Part shown: positions 11,335 through 24,500 of the stretch, piece by piece
Layout of the letters: the number at the start of each line of letters is the position of its first letter
Numbering within the stretch: position 1 is the first letter of the stretch
Assembly: GCA_000727475.1 (NCBI GenBank)
Contig: KL647323.1
Coordinates: 840,589 to 904,588 of the forward strand
Origin: Sarcocystis neurona
Taxonomy: Eukaryota > Apicomplexa > Conoidasida > Eucoccidiorida > Sarcocystidae
Reading direction: 5' to 3'
Length of the DNA stretch: 64,000 nt
The notes under the pieces: generated by a model
The model's database searches: none
The model's input: the letters and a program-made list of their open reading frames with translations, nothing else
What the model was told of the DNA's origin: nothing
Made by a program: the position numbers and the translations under genes

Positions 11335-14300
11335 TCATTTTTGACTACGAATGTCGATGTATCGTCTCAATGGGAGGCTCTCAAAACTTTCTGTGACTAC
11401 AAAGATACCACGCCTGATACAGCGAGCCCCGGGCGAACCCACGACCGGCTCGACAAAGTTGTTAGCTAAAAACATGTTGTGGGTAATTTTGCCTACTGGT
11501 AGGCTGGCCACGTAGATCTCAAATGCTTCGGGGGAACCACGTGTATTCAGGACTAGCATCCAGCTGTCACCCATTCGCGTACCTGCAAGATCATCTACGC
11601 GGTGAGTGGCTCGTAGATCGCAGTCGCCGTGCAACATAATGAGCGCTAGCAGGCGCGCATGGAATTCGCAAAAAATCAGTAGCTGTAGCAGTAGAGTGAA
11701 ACTTCCATTTCCGTTGCTGGCGCACTCCCGCGTTTTAATAGTCTTGTGTGACCAACGCCTACTTCAGGTACACTGAAGGGTGGCGCGCCAAAGACAATGT
11801 GGAAATGCTGGCTACTCCTTTGAGGTGACAGAAAGGTACAACGGCAGGCGACAAGACAGCACGTGTCTTCAGCGACGTGCTAAGAAATAACTTAGCGATT
11901 CGCGCAGAATAATTTGCCGTAAACCGACCTTACCTCTTTATCAGAGTTCTGTGCTTTGTACTTGTGCGCGCTACAGCGAAAATATAGGAACGCCGAGAGA
12001 CCCTTGTGTGGTTCAGCAACATGAGCTGTCTTCCCAGCATAAGCGTACACAACATGGCTCGAGCGAAACCGTAAAACTTCTGCGTTGTAGTGCTTATGTG
12101 TTGCGACGAGCTGAAATCGTGGGACGCAGGTCGGCGCGTAGCCTCGGCCCTCACAAGGGGAGTACGCCACAAGAGTGTGTCTGTAGGTGTTACGAACAAT
12201 AAGTACATCTCACGACAACGCGTACAAACCTGTAGGCAATATATACGTACACGTCGCTTTATTTCCACAACTTCACGCCGCAGTAATTCGTCCTGACCTC
12301 ATACGGTCAGATCAAGTTGCTGTGTGGGACACCGTATGGAAGGCATCTGAGTGACGCAGTTGAACCGGAAATATGTCCAACTCCAGACAATGCATACTGG
12401 CGCACGGCAGCACATAAATAAGTATTCCCATGTAGGAAAATTGCACTCGTCGCAGTCAACCAGACTCCCCGGTATCTAGCAACACCTCAAGTGTTCGTGT
12501 CCATTTTGATCTACGCTCACATCTGCATAACACGTTTCTGCAGATTGCTGCAGAAGAATACAGACTTGCAGCTCGCAAAGACGCACAGGTCAAAGTCGTC
12601 ACAACTCTGCGAAATTGTGCAGTTTCGGGAAAGTGTTCATAGCACTTATGCTATATGATGCATGAGGATAGAACTGCACGCTACAGCATCACGGACCCTC
12701 AACAATAATTCGTCATGTGGACCCTTTTGACCAATCAATCTTCAAGAAGCGTTGACGAAGTCTGGCCACTGTTTTTGTCACTCATTGACCCCAGAAATGG
12801 AACGAATAAGAAGAATATCTGTTTTTTGTCGTGAGTTTCCTCACAGCAGAGCATCTCTACTGTCCTGCCGTCTACCGCTCGAGGGGCCTCAACAGCTGCA
12901 AAGTCCTGTGACTACAAGTGATATCTTAATACGGATGATACAACGAATATTGCGTTCGAGACACGAGGCGTGTGTGTTCAGTTGAGCGGGCACAGTTACT
13001 TGCAGGGCGTGAAACGCGACTGTTCCACGACCATAAAAGTGGCGAGTAATGAATCAAACGTCATCTGTAATGGTGACTTTTCCGGGGCAGTAACAACTTC
13101 AACACGAGGCTGCACAGAGGTCAGAACACTAGCTTCCGTTAGGACAAAGACACAAATTTCTGTAGAGTTTTTGGCGTGTGCTGGTCCGAAATCAAGCGTC
13201 ACAGATCGCCCCAGTAAAACGTGAGTTGGGAACCTCTCAGCGTGGCATCTGAAAACACGATTCGTTCGCGAACTCGTACAAACGACGCGGACACTAGGCT
13301 GCCGATGGCATCAAACGAAAACAGCTCTATTTTTAGAAAGCCAGAGCCAAAATGTCGGTCACAAATTTAGAAATACCCTTATTTCTCCTCAAATCGGTGC
13401 TCTAGACCTTCCGTAGTCTCCATACTCTACAAAGTGGAAACGTCAATTAATGCTCCGTGGCGATCGAGAACGTGACCGGTCTAATTAAACGTCATCAGCA
13501 GCAGGGAAGATTTTTCGTGTATTCTTGAGCCAGTGCAGTTCACACGCGAGTTACCAAGTGATAGCGCACGTCTTTATATATAAATAGTACCACTGCCTTT
13601 GCAAGCGTCGTCCCCCCTTTGGTGTGCTTACACAGCATACATGAGTAAACACACCAAAGTGGATATCTCAAAAATTCTCTTCCTTACAGTCAAGGCAAGT
13701 CCGCTTTTCCGGACGACTACTTAGTCTATAAACCCGTGTTCATTCCGCTTTTCTAGCTGTACGCGTACGCGATTCGAATCAGCCTCGGGACCGGTACGCA
13801 CGTGTATGCCACCAAATGAACGACGTAAGAAGTGCGTGCTTTTTAGCAGTGACACTCTTCGCTCCTACGCGAGCGACGCAGCGTCCCTGCTCGAGAACGT
13901 ACACAAGGGGATCTCTACTGATAAAAGGGCTTGAGAAGAAGAATGTGCCGCATATCCATAATATAATCTCCACTGGTTCTCGCTGTGAGCGCTTCACAGT
14001 CGGACAAGCGAGGTTACGTAGGCGATGTTGTTTTTCCGTGCCTACAATTGATTTCAAGGGACTGACTAGAGGGATCTAATTAGTACGCACTGGCCTTTTG
14101 TATGGATGCGAATGTTTTTCGATGGCAAAATACTTCACAACAGATGTTCGAAACGATGTTACGTTACCCCCCCCGGCGAGCCCTGCGTTTATGAAAGCTC
14201 GGATCTATAATAATACTTACGTAATGACAGTCCAACAAAGGCGCTGCAATGTCGTCATTCTTCTTTGCCATATGCAATATCTGGAAAAAACGATCTGTGC

Positions 14301-14335
14301 TGAGACGCGCAATCCTTCGGCCATAAATATTTAAT
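11335..14335 (-). CDS. 3' part of a multi-exon gene with ASH/MSP-like beta domains, possibly nephrocystin-4-related
   Basis: Six minus-strand exons join with matching phases: 14335-14221 (donor GTAAGT), 13982-13798, 13248-13000 (donor GTAACT), 12110-11934 (donor GTAAGG), 11817-11753 and 11582-11335 (stop TGA at 11335-11337). Acceptors are mostly pyrimidine-rich (for example TTTTCAG and GATTTCAG). The start is not found; it may be the Gln-rich ORF at 16.9 kb or unseen exons near 15 kb. The peptide alternates hydrophobic strands typical of Ig/MSP-type sandwiches. The 12110 exon carries QLMLLNHT then RRSYIFAV, resembling the N-x-T/pro-x-F strand pairs of ASH domains. The last exon has DSWMLVLNTRGSPEAFEI followed by A...GK...N, which recalls the C-terminal region of nephrocystin-4. 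ASH/MSP proteins usually belong to cilia or flagella; coccidian microgametes are flagellated. The family call is from memory only. Confidence 0.55.
13618..13658. repeat. Near-perfect inverted repeat (stem-loop) inside an intron
   Basis: Arms 13618-13631 (TTTGGTGTGCTTAC) and 13645-13658 (GTAAACACACCAAA) pair over 13 of 14 positions, the odd pair being G.T-compatible, around a 13-base loop. It lies in the intron between exons 13982-13798 and 13248-13000 of the minus-strand gene. No known RNA family fits. Confidence 0.7.
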
Positions 14336-16366
14336 CTGCACGCAGAGCTGTCGGGACCTGTGGACGCTCTTTCACAGGCTATAAAGTGTAGGCCAATGAC
14401 TCGCGTGCGTAGACAAAACAAGCTAGAGAATCCACCACGAAATAATCATCTGGCCCGCAGGACGTGTAGATTTCCTGTGTAACAGGTCAGTTGTGCTCAA
14501 GACGAGTCAACCCAGGCGCAGGTTTTCTGAAGAGATTTCCTGTATAGTACACTGATCTGTCTCAAGACGAACCATCGCATTAGTGGATCCTTTTTCCACA
14601 TAAACGGGACTCTATTTCACATATTACCTTCAGGCGCGAAATTTGCTAGTCGCTTGAGACGCGTTGTAACTGTTGTTTGTACAACAGGATGACGTACATG
14701 AGGAGAATGCTTTGACGATGAATAAACTTATTCAGCGACGACAGTTGTACCCCAGAAAGGCGCGGAAACATCTCTGAGGACAAATGCGACCAAGTATACG
14801 CACTTGTGTATCAACACGAGTAATCTCCCGTCAAATACTAAAGTCGTCAGTTACAATGAATGGCCACTACATTGTCATACGCTAGCGGATAAGGGGATCT
14901 TCAGACAGTGATCTTCACTTGTTTACACGAATCGCGGCCTTTCAAAAGCTGTCCACATACGACGACACAAAACACCTTCAAGCACGAATTCGGCAAATTT
15001 CGCAGTTAACGGCTTACAGGGTCAGTTCGGTACTGTCCCTGTGGATACTCTAACTTTACGGAGCAGGATGAAAAAGCACATTCATAAAACTATCTGATGA
15101 GAAGACATCTTACTGTTGGTTTCCCGAAAAAAAGATGTAGCGGTCTGAACGTGCTCCAGATTTACACAGGATCTCACTGGATCTTTGGCTGAACGATTGT
15201 GACAAGGCGCTGCACAGAAGCACACAAAGGGTTTCTTGTCACTACAACAGACGCAGAAGTCAGAGGAGCGCAGAAGGGTGGCCGGTGGGACTACTCTACG
15301 TGTACACTGCCGTAAAAGTGTACCTTGTGAGGAACGAGTGGAACTTTCATGCCGCCTACATGAGAAAATCAGACAAGAAGGCCACTTTTAAAACTGTTGG
15401 CGAAACAGATTGTGCTGCGTGCTTGCTGACGCCATCTCCAGGCAATGAACATTTGTAATGGGTGCACGAGATTCTCCTCTTTCCTTTCAGTCTTGTCAAC
15501 GTTGCACACGAGCATGTCTTGACTTCACTGCAGTCAGCCTACAAACGGGGTACAATTGCCAGTGAACACGGCAATTATCCGGCATTGCTACTTCCTTACT
15601 AGGCGGAGTGCCCAAGGCATCCATAGCGATACATCTCGTCCTTTATCAACAGCGACATGGCATGGAGTTTAAGTGGTGCGCAAAAAAGAATACGAGGGAG
15701 CTTTTATGGGGCACTACGGACGCGCCATAATTAGCCGCAGTACGAGTCCTCGGCATGCCAAGGTCAGTAGCTCCACTTACGATGCATGCCTATACCCCTC
15801 CCCTAGCCTTGTTCTTTCTGGTTCTACTCGTCCCTCGCTCGTTTGGAAAGCGAGGACTACGACGTGTAAGGTTGTGTACGAAATTTCTGGTTGTTTACAT
15901 ACGTCTGCACTGCTCGTTGGCAGCTAAGCGTACAATTGTGGACCTCCTCGTCATTCGAAACGCATTTCTGCGGAAATACACCTTTTCCTGCTAACGCTAG
16001 TCTAAAGGCATATACGCAATGGTGACCAAACCCAAAACTTTTAAAGCGAACGAGGGCGTAAGCTGCTCACATGACCCTAGGGATTTTCTGTTTTCTCGAA
16101 AAGGCATTTAGCATATTTGTAGAATGACAGTGGCGACAACGCATGTGTCCACAGGCGGTTTGCAGGAAATAAGCTCGAGGTGAAGACGTCTAGTACTACC
16201 CAGCCCCCTAAGGTTTACTCGCATACTCACACGGAATCGTAATAGGTGAATGATCTTTTCAGCATTTTTCGGACGTCAACCCCGTTCAGCAGCACCAGCG
16301 CTTGTTGTTCTTCCTTATGAATCGTGTAATCAACATCATTGTTTCTCTATGGAAGGGACCGGCTTT
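14336..16366. other. Undetermined: intron or intergenic, with a diverged tandem duplication
   Basis: Upstream exons of the minus-strand gene to the left may lie here but none could be phased. At 14468 and 14541 two copies of an AGATTTCCTGT...CTCAAGACGA segment lie 73 bases apart. A plus-strand open frame at 15673-15927 has no splice or motif support and I do not treat it as a gene. Confidence 0.35.
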
Positions 16367-16933
16367 TTAATCCGCGGGGACTCTTCGCACATGTACGTAA
16401 TTTAAGATGCATGCGGACTGTGGAGCGACAACACCGCTACTACTGCAGACGACACAGCCGTTCCTTCTTCCGTTGTTCGGTAGCCGCATCCCGCCTTCTC
16501 GCAACATCGAGAAGTTGCGCTGCGCGTTCTGCTCCTTCAGCTGCTGAAGACGCGACTGCTGTTGCTGCTTGTGCAGCACCACACGCTGCTGTCGAAGCGT
16601 TGCCTCCTGCTGCAGCTGCTGCCTCGCCCCTGACTCATGGTACTCCTGCAGTTCCACCTGCTCCCACGACTCCTGCAGTCGTGGGGGCTGCCGCAAGTTG
16701 TCTTTCGGCGGCTGACGCGGGGGACCGCAAGCGAGTGACGCTGCAAGACATATACCTTCAAGCAGCATTGCTTGTGTCGCGTTGACGCATTTCAAGCTTT
16801 CACGTTCCCGAGTTCCTGCTGCTGCTGCTGGTGCAGGCGAAGGGGCAAACACAGCACCGCGAGACGTACAAGCACCAGCAACACCGGCAGCTGTAGGAGG
16901 AGCAGCAGCTAGAGACGGAGCACACGATGCCAT
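16367..16933 (-). CDS. Gln/Ala-rich coiled-coil-like ORF, probable first exon
   Basis: A minus-strand frame opens with ATG at 16933 (MASCAPSLAAAPPTAAGVAG) and runs 188 codons. Residues of about 85-150 are rich in Gln, Leu, Glu and Arg and predict a coiled coil. The CAG-type repeat reads as Gln on this strand and as Ala/Leu on the other. Since homopolymer runs in this window are otherwise Gln/Ala/Ser on the coding strand, I prefer minus. It may be exon 1 of the gene ending at 11335 or a small gene of its own. Several weak donors exist near 16380-16450, so the true 3' boundary is unknown. Confidence 0.4.
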   Translation of the reverse strand: MASCAPSLAAAPPTAAGVAGACTSRGAVFAPSPAPAAAAGTRERESLKCVNATQAMLLEGICLAASLACGPPRQPPKDNLRQPPRLQESWEQVELQEYHESGARQQLQQEATLRQQRVVLHKQQQQSRLQQLKEQNAQRNFSMLREGGMRLPNNGRRNGCVVCSSSGVVAPQSACILNYVHVRRVPAD

Positions 16934-18557
16934 CCTGAGAATTCCTAGTCCAAGCGGAGAAGGTGCAGGATATGAGTCCCTGTTGAGAGGACGTTAGCAA
17001 ACTAACAGTTAAATATTTGTGTGCGAACGTGTTCTTAAAGACTACCGTGCAACGCCATGCACAGTGATGCCGTCCGTCCCATAACGTCAAAGTCTCTCCT
17101 TTTACTGCATCCAGGTGGGCCCTCGGAGAACGAAGAAGACCTTCTGTTATTCTGTTTTGTTGCAGCCGGCGTCGCGTCGCAGAAGGCCACTGCACAAAGA
17201 GAAGAGCTCTTCACCGTGTGTCGTCCTCCCTTCGAGAACAGCTACGCTGCACTGGCAGCACCTCATTTTTGTCCTGCTCCAGAATATAATTATGCAACAC
17301 TGCATTGCCCGGCAAACTGTGTGCGCGCTGAATAGTAGAGCGTGCATTCAGGTGGCGTCCACACTGGTACGAAAAGACGAGTTAGCCGGCGACTACCAAT
17401 AGTACTCTACGTGCACTTGTTGTGACGTCCAAATATATATGCCTTCGCATGCGTCTGTAAAACATTCTATGATCGCCACTTAAAATTCAAAATGATGGAA
17501 CGACACACGTTTGCATTCCCAAGCGCACACTGCACAGCACGAAAGCTACACACAAGTTGCAGGTGCGGCGGGGTACACTTACGCATACACGAGCACGCGT
17601 AGGCACGGACAGATTACAAAAGCTGACGTACATATCCGTGTACACATTCGTCTATAGAGGCGTGCAAATGCACACACATTCACGTATGTATCCAATGTGA
17701 CTATTCCTCAATGGTGTCACACTTTGTCTGAGTGCCTCTGCACGCTTGCAAGGACCTGTCGTCGCGGAAAAATGAAGATAGTCATACATATGTACACACA
17801 CACACACACACATACGTGTCCGTCAGGAAGCCACGCTTATTTCCTAAGTTGCGGCTGAACACTCAGCCGTTCCGATACATACACCTGTACGTGTACATGT
17901 GTGCACATTCACAAACATCACCTGTACGTGTACATGTGCGCACATTCACAAACATCACCTGTACGTGTACACGTGCGCACATTCACAACATATATAGATA
18001 TATACATGGATATACGCATGTGTACGCAAGTACACCAAGGTAGACAGGTACAAGCTCGTGAGCTCGCACTGGGTGTAGCGGGCCTGATCATGCGTGTGAC
18101 CACGGGTTCCACATTTGTGGGCTCCACGTTTCATCTGCGTTACCCCCGCATCACAAGCAACAAAAGCCAGCCTGCCACACCGCTTTTCTCTCTGTTCTTT
18201 CACCTCCTCCTCTGCGACTCTTTAACAGCACTATCGAAAGAAACACAATACGCAGCAGCAGTCTGCACCTGTTTTGGTAGCTGCCCGCCGGGCAGCTACA
18301 ACTGAAGACACGCCGCATCAGCACCGGTCGGTCGCGGCTTCAACAGCAACGTGGCTGCTGCATCAGACTCCGAGAGCCAGCAGAAGTCCGAAAAACACAC
18401 AACAGTCGTAGCATCCTGATGCCACACGCGTTTCATCCTTCGAAGCAACGGAAAATGAGCGAGGTGCACCTGTCGCAAGAAAACGGTATGCAGCAGCAGC
18501 GTGGCCAACTGACATGCTCAGCGTAGCACTGCGCTACTTCAGCTGATGCAACAGCAG
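16934..18557. other. Intergenic region downstream of NAR1
   Basis: The 3' flank of NAR1. No convincing exon. It contains an (AC)n run at about 17795-17812 and a 37-base tandem repeat at 17882-17989. Confidence 0.5.
17882..17989. repeat. 37-bp tandem repeat, 3 copies
   Basis: Three consecutive copies starting near 17884, 17921 and 17958. Each holds CCTGTACGTGTACATGTG, then a CACATTCACAAACAT tail. Copies differ at one to three positions. The unit has no spacer/repeat alternation, so it is a minisatellite. Confidence 0.9.
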
Positions 18558-21500
18558 CTACCAATGTAGCGACGGTTTCGCACCAACACCGCGGTGACCC
18601 GGACGCGTAGTAGAGGTTTCTTCCGTCAGTCCAGCACCACTCTTCTGGGACTGTACTGTCCCCATGTTTCCTCCCCATATATGTCTAAATCTAGTGCGCA
18701 GCAACTTTACTGCCGTCTTGTTTTCACCGAACGTCTCCCACCACCCGAGTGGTGCGGCGGCTTCTGGCATTTCTGCTGCTTTTGCTGCTGTTGTCTCTGC
18801 AGCTGCTTCTGTCGCCTCTGCTGCCTTTCTTGGTGGATCCAAAAAAATTCCTTCTGCTGATTCTGCCGTTCTGCCTGCTACCGCATCTGCTGCAGTATAC
18901 TCGCTAGTGCCGGTGCGTGTGGATGGGGATGGAGCAGCATCTACAGTCTCCTTGCCGTGCCGCAACGTACTGTAATAATAGGTGCCTTCTCGTGTGTCAC
19001 CTGCTTTTCTTCCTGTAGTTCTTTCCTCAAGGACCGACACAGACACAATGAAAGGACGAGACGCTTCCAGTCCTGCTGGTATTCCTTCTCTCAGTACCTT
19101 TCCACTGCCACCACAGAAATATTCTTCCCTGCCTGCTCTGCCGGCCCCATCCTCCTGCTGTACTTGTTTCTGCTGCTGTACCTGACGCTGTCGTTGATGC
19201 TGCGCCTCCTGTTGATGTAGGGGCTGCTTCTGCTTATCTTCGTCATTCTCCTGTTGCTGCGGCTGCATTTTGTCTTGAAAAGGCAGCAACGGCGCTTCAG
19301 TGTGCTGCACTACAGGCTCTTCGTCCTGCGTCACATGCTTGTGCTGCCTCTGTTGCAGCGGCTCTTGCTGTTGCTGCTGCGGTGAGTTTGCCTCTTCCTC
19401 GGCTCCCGACTGTTTCTGCCGTTCCTTCTCTGCATGCTCAGCACAGGTGAGAAGATAAAGATAGGCCAGTTGGACTTCTACGCGCTGCAGAGGCTCGCAG
19501 TATACGTGAGAGTGATGCAGCAAAGCCGTCAGTGCCGCTAAAGATTGAGACTGCTTGCCGCCGTCGCCTGCCCCTCGCCCCTCTTCAATTCGTCCAGCTG
19601 AAGAGATACCGGCAGTGCCGGTTGAAATAGAGCAGTCTACGCCTTTTCCGGTAAACGTCGCTGTTTCATTTCCTTGCGCAGACGTCTTGTGGCTGCTGCT
19701 TGATATGGAGAACGAAAAGTTTCCCCTTTCTCGAACTGACTCCTGCTGCCGCTCCTGCAGCAGTTCATCGCTCTTCTGTCTCTTCTCGACGTTGGCGGCC
19801 GGACCGGCAGAGTGAAGCCGCGAAGCTCCAGCTGCCAACGAAGAGGAATCACTTGTATCTTTCTTACCGCCTTCCAGTTTTTGTCCTCCTCCGCCTAAAC
19901 AACCACCTGGACAGGCAGCAAACTCAATGAAATGCGGCAACGGACGCAGCGCGCGTCTCCCCTGCTGCTGCCGCAGCGGTTTCTCCTCCCGCTGGCCTTG
20001 GCAGCTCGCATCCTGCCGCTCCTGCTGCTGTCGCTGCTCACGCAGGTCACCGACGACAGCAGGGAAATCGCCCCCGGCGTTCGAGGCAGATGCAGACGCA
20101 GGCGCAGTCGCCCGACCACCCGCAACAGCAGCAGCGCCCGAAGCAGTACAGGCAGCAGCAGCAGACTCGGGTGCGGGAGCCAGCTGCAACGCTAGTTGTC
20201 TCTGTCTCTTCAGCTTCTGAATAACGACCTGTATATTCTTAAAACCGTACGCAAGTGCAACGCGCAGTTTCTCCTCTCCATCAACAACTAGCACCGCCTC
20301 TCTGAACCCCTCGTTTCCTCCCTTTCTCTTCTGAAATAACACCGGGCCATCAACACGGACGTTGAAAAGTTCTTCTGCGGCTCGACGGAACAGCCTTTCT
20401 GCGTAACCTCCTGAACCGCACACCTGCTCGGAGGAGATAAAACAGTTGCACGCGGCGGCTGCAATAGCAGCCCCGCACGAGCTGCAGCCTTCACCGTCAA
20501 CAGCAGCAGCACAACAGGCGTCGCTTCCGGCGCCACCTCTGCGTACGCAGGATCTCGCCTCATCAGCCGACGCAGGACGGCAGCAGCACCTATCACCAGC
20601 AGCTGCGGGGCGACGCGCATCCTTCTCGTGCGCCCACCGTCTTTCCCCTGCTCCAACGCTGCGGCAACCGTTCGAATGACTGCTGTTACCCCTCCACTGC
20701 TGTCGCTGCTGCTGTTGCGTCTGCTTCTGGTGTACACTATGCTGCAAGATTGTCGTTATCGCACGGCGAAGAAAGTCCTTTTCCCGTCCGAGAGACGCTC
20801 GCGCAGGTGGCGTCCCTCTTTTTCTGCTTCCGCCGCTGTCGCCGCGCGGACTCGCAGAACTTTGTCTGCTGAGGCTGGTGTCGTTATTAGGTGTCCCGTC
20901 CCCCCTGTCGCCGCTTGTCCTGCCCCTCCCGTTGCTGCTGCTGCTCACGTTTCTGCCGTCACTACACAGATCGGCAGCAGCAGCAGCAGAAAACGACCCA
21001 CGACGGGTACCAGGTGCAGTACACTCGGTGCTGCTATTACACGAAGCCTGAACACTGCCGCCCGTGTCTTGCACCATAACAGGCTCCGCAAATCTGCCCA
21101 CCGTTTCCAGCTGCCAAGTCTTCTTTATATGGACCTCCGTTTTCGAAGGCAAAGCCGTTGCACCCGAAGTAGTTAAAGGCAGGATTTCTCGCGTTGCAGC
21201 CGGTCTTGCTGCTGCTGCTGCTGTCGGGACGTCGACGGCTGCATACATCCGCACACAGGCACACGGTATAAAGCGATGGAGCAAAAGGCAGAGCGATCAA
21301 TGTGGCAAACAGTGAGCTCGCGTTATTTTTCCGGCTGCAGCGTCCGGTGCAGTACAGCTACTTGGGACAGCAGAAACCACATGCACTCGCTTCTTTTCTA
21401 TGGCAACTCCATGACCCGCTCTTGACTACCACAAAAGGAAGCAACACCTGCAGCACGTGCAGGCGGACACGCTACGCCGCACCGGAAGCAGCAGCTCGGA

Positions 21501-24500
21501 GCTTGCTGGGAACGGACCACCACAACAGCAGCAGCCGCGTTTTCGAGGAACCTACCTCTGCCACCGCCGCATCCCCACCACCACCACCTGCTACTGATGT
21601 ACGGCGACGTTACAGTCGTGTGGAGACGTCGACAGGGTGACAACACGACGGACCGGAGACGAGACAGCACGGCCGACGCAAAACAGGACAGCATCCGTGG
21701 ACGTTCTTCCACGTTCAGGTACACCGAGGAAGACGCAACTTGCTTCAAAATTCCACCAGAGGACGTGGCCGGCGTATCATCCTTGCTGTTTATACTGCTC
21801 AAGTTGCTGTGTGTTCCTGCATTCTGGCCCCTGCGCAGTGGCGCCCCTATCTCCGGTGCCCCTGCGTCTGCTGCGGCAATCGCGTCTCGTGCTGCTGCAG
21901 CAGCAAGACCACCGGGAAGAACACCAGCAGAAACGCTGGTTCGGAGAGGAATGAAGTCGTCCAGGAGAGTATCCACGTGAGTCTCCGGCAGGTCTTCAAA
22001 CTGCACATGCATGCGCTGCAGCAGCATCAGCACCTCGTTTGTGGCCAGGACTAAATCGACGTCTGCTGCCGCAACATCAGACGACGTGCCAGTGCTGCTG
22101 TTGCTTCCTGGTGTGCTGCTGCTACTCCCGCTCAACGCCGTACCCGAAGATTCCTCCCGATCACTGCACTCTTCCGCTGCAACTGACGCACGGCTTGCTT
22201 CCACCTTTCCTTCTTCCCAGGCGACAGGTGCAGCCGTCCCGTCAGCAGCAGCAGTAGACGCAGCAGCCGCGGCAGTAGTCGGAGATGAACCGGCGGTCGT
22301 CCTCGCGGGAGCAGGCACTGCCGACGGAGCCGCGGCAGCAGCGGTGGCACCAGCAACGGGGTGTCTAAACTCAGGACGTGCAGCTTCTAACTTTTTATCA
22401 AAGCAGGGCATGATGCAAACGTGAAAAACGTCTTCTCGTCGAACTTCTTCTGCTGCAGTGAGACATCCACCGTCAAAAGAAAGAAGAACGCCGCTTCTCC
22501 TGAACCTCGCCGACCTGCTTACATCAGGTCGAGCTGGTCTTCTGCAGCACGCCTGCGCAAGCTCTGCTCGCTGCTGCAAGACCTGCCCCTCCAGCAGCTG
22601 CGCCGTCTCGTCCTCCTCCTTCGTACCCTGCGGCTCCTCTGCGCACGCTTCAGGAGCACCTGCACAAGGAGCATCACGACCGTGCCACCCGCCAGCGCCA
22701 GGAGACGCAGCACCGGATCGAAAACGACGAGCAGCAGCAGAACTTTCTTCTGCTTCTGCTCCTTCTCCTAGTACAGCCCCAACAGGAGGGGGTGCAGTTT
22801 TCCGACAGGTGGGCGAAGCGTACACCGATCTCCTGAGCAGCAGCTGAAACAAAAGCGGAGGTATTCCCGCTCCAGGACGGATCGCAGCCAGAGCAGCGGA
22901 ATGCAGCAGAAACGCCGCAGCGTTATGAAGCTCTAGTAGCAGCCCTTTTACCAGCACTCCCTGAATCTGCTGGCCGCTGCGTACGCGACTCATGTGCTGC
23001 AGCAGCAGAGGCGCGTCGTACGACGTCTCCGCATAACATACGAATCCTGGGCAGAACGAAGCGAACAGCGGCAAGGCACACACGCTGTCAGTTTCTTCTC
23101 CGGTTGACACGCGAGACAGAGCAAAGTTCTCCCCCAGCTGCTGCTCGTGCTGGTCATAATGCTTCCGCTGCTGCTGTTCTTTCCGCCGTTGCTCCTGCTG
23201 CTGCTGCTGCGGTTCCTGCTGCCGTTGCGCACCACTGAAGGAGGAAAGGACGTTCTCCGCAGCAGATCTGGGGAAACGTCCACCACCTTGGTCTTCATTT
23301 CTGTTGTTGCTCTTCGTATCACTGCTGCATGCGTCACTGAAGCAGCTGGGGGCGCTGATCTCACCAGTGATGCTCCTTTTGTTATCATATTCGCGCGAGA
23401 CCGCCGGTGCCCCTTCTCTTTCTCGCCTCTGCTCCCCTGGTAGCCGTTGCGCTGTTTCTCCCTCTGCAGCCACCGCTGCTGCCACAGCAGCTTCCCGTAC
23501 ACCTGTCGTTGCTCCTTCAGCTGGCGCCCGGGCAGCCAGCTCTGTCTTTGCTGTACTTCCTGCTGCGTCTTCTGTTGCGGCCTCTGCTGACGCCCTGACT
23601 GCCGGCGCTGCCTCCCTTGCACCTGCGGTTGCAGTCGCCTTTTCTTCTCGTTTTTCTGCTGCTGCCCGTCTACCTCCTGCTTGTCTTCTTCCTATCCCCG
23701 CTTCCCTGCACCTTTCAATAAATTCCCTCTCTACCTCGAGGACAGAAAGGGCATCACCAGCGGCAGTGTGGAGCACGTGTGTAGCGCCTGCTAAGCGGAA
23801 GAGCGACGATAGTTTTCGTAGCGTGGCAGCAGCCGACTGCATATGAAAATGTTGAGCGAGCGCAGCTAAAGACTGAGGAGAGACAGAAACAACTATCAGG
23901 CGAGGAGGCTGATCACTGCTCTCCTCTTCTGCTGCTGCTACGGTAGAAGCCCCGTTCCCCAACGTTTTTGCTGCAGTACCTGCGGTGGCAGGAGCAGCCC
24001 CTGCTGCCTTTTTTTCTTGTCTGTTTGCTTCTGTTGTTGTTCCATCTGGTGCTGACGCCTCATCCGCTGTCGCTGACGGTGACTCGGCTGCAACTGTCAC
24101 TCCTTCCTCTGCAGAGTTTGTTTCTCTTCTTGAAGCAGCGAAACGGCAGCGACCAGCCACTCCCGTACGCCTAAGAAATTCGTCGACGGAATGTCTCTCG
24201 ACTAGAACGGCTTCAGCAGATGTCACACACCCTTTGCAAGCAAGGCAGTCATACAAAGCAACCTGAGCTACTTGTTTCTCCCCTTTAGCTGCAGGTGCAG
24301 TATCGGCAGCGTCACCTGGAGAAGTCCCAGGAAGGGCGGAGGACGTGCTGAACGTGGAAGAAGCAGAGGACGACGACGGTGAGGCGAAAGAAGCCGAAGA
24401 AAAGCTGCTGCCGCTTCTTCCTGCAGCCACTGCTGGCGAATGATGAAGTTGTGACCGATTCCCTTGTTTCTTGAAAGAACGAGACTGCCCGAGAGTGATG

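Noticed and set aside
16339..16785. Plus-strand Ala/Pro-rich ORF of 148 codons
   Set aside because: It is the reverse reading of a CAG-rich segment whose minus-strand frame gives a Gln-rich coiled coil, matching the coding habit of this genome.
17882..17989. CRISPR-like array of three 37-bp repeats
   Set aside because: Copies are directly adjacent with no unique spacers, in a eukaryotic genome; it is a minisatellite.
20446..21176. Plus-strand Leu/Ser/Arg-rich ORFs across NAR1
   Set aside because: Antisense shadows of NAR1 repeats; no motifs and they oppose a homology-proven gene.
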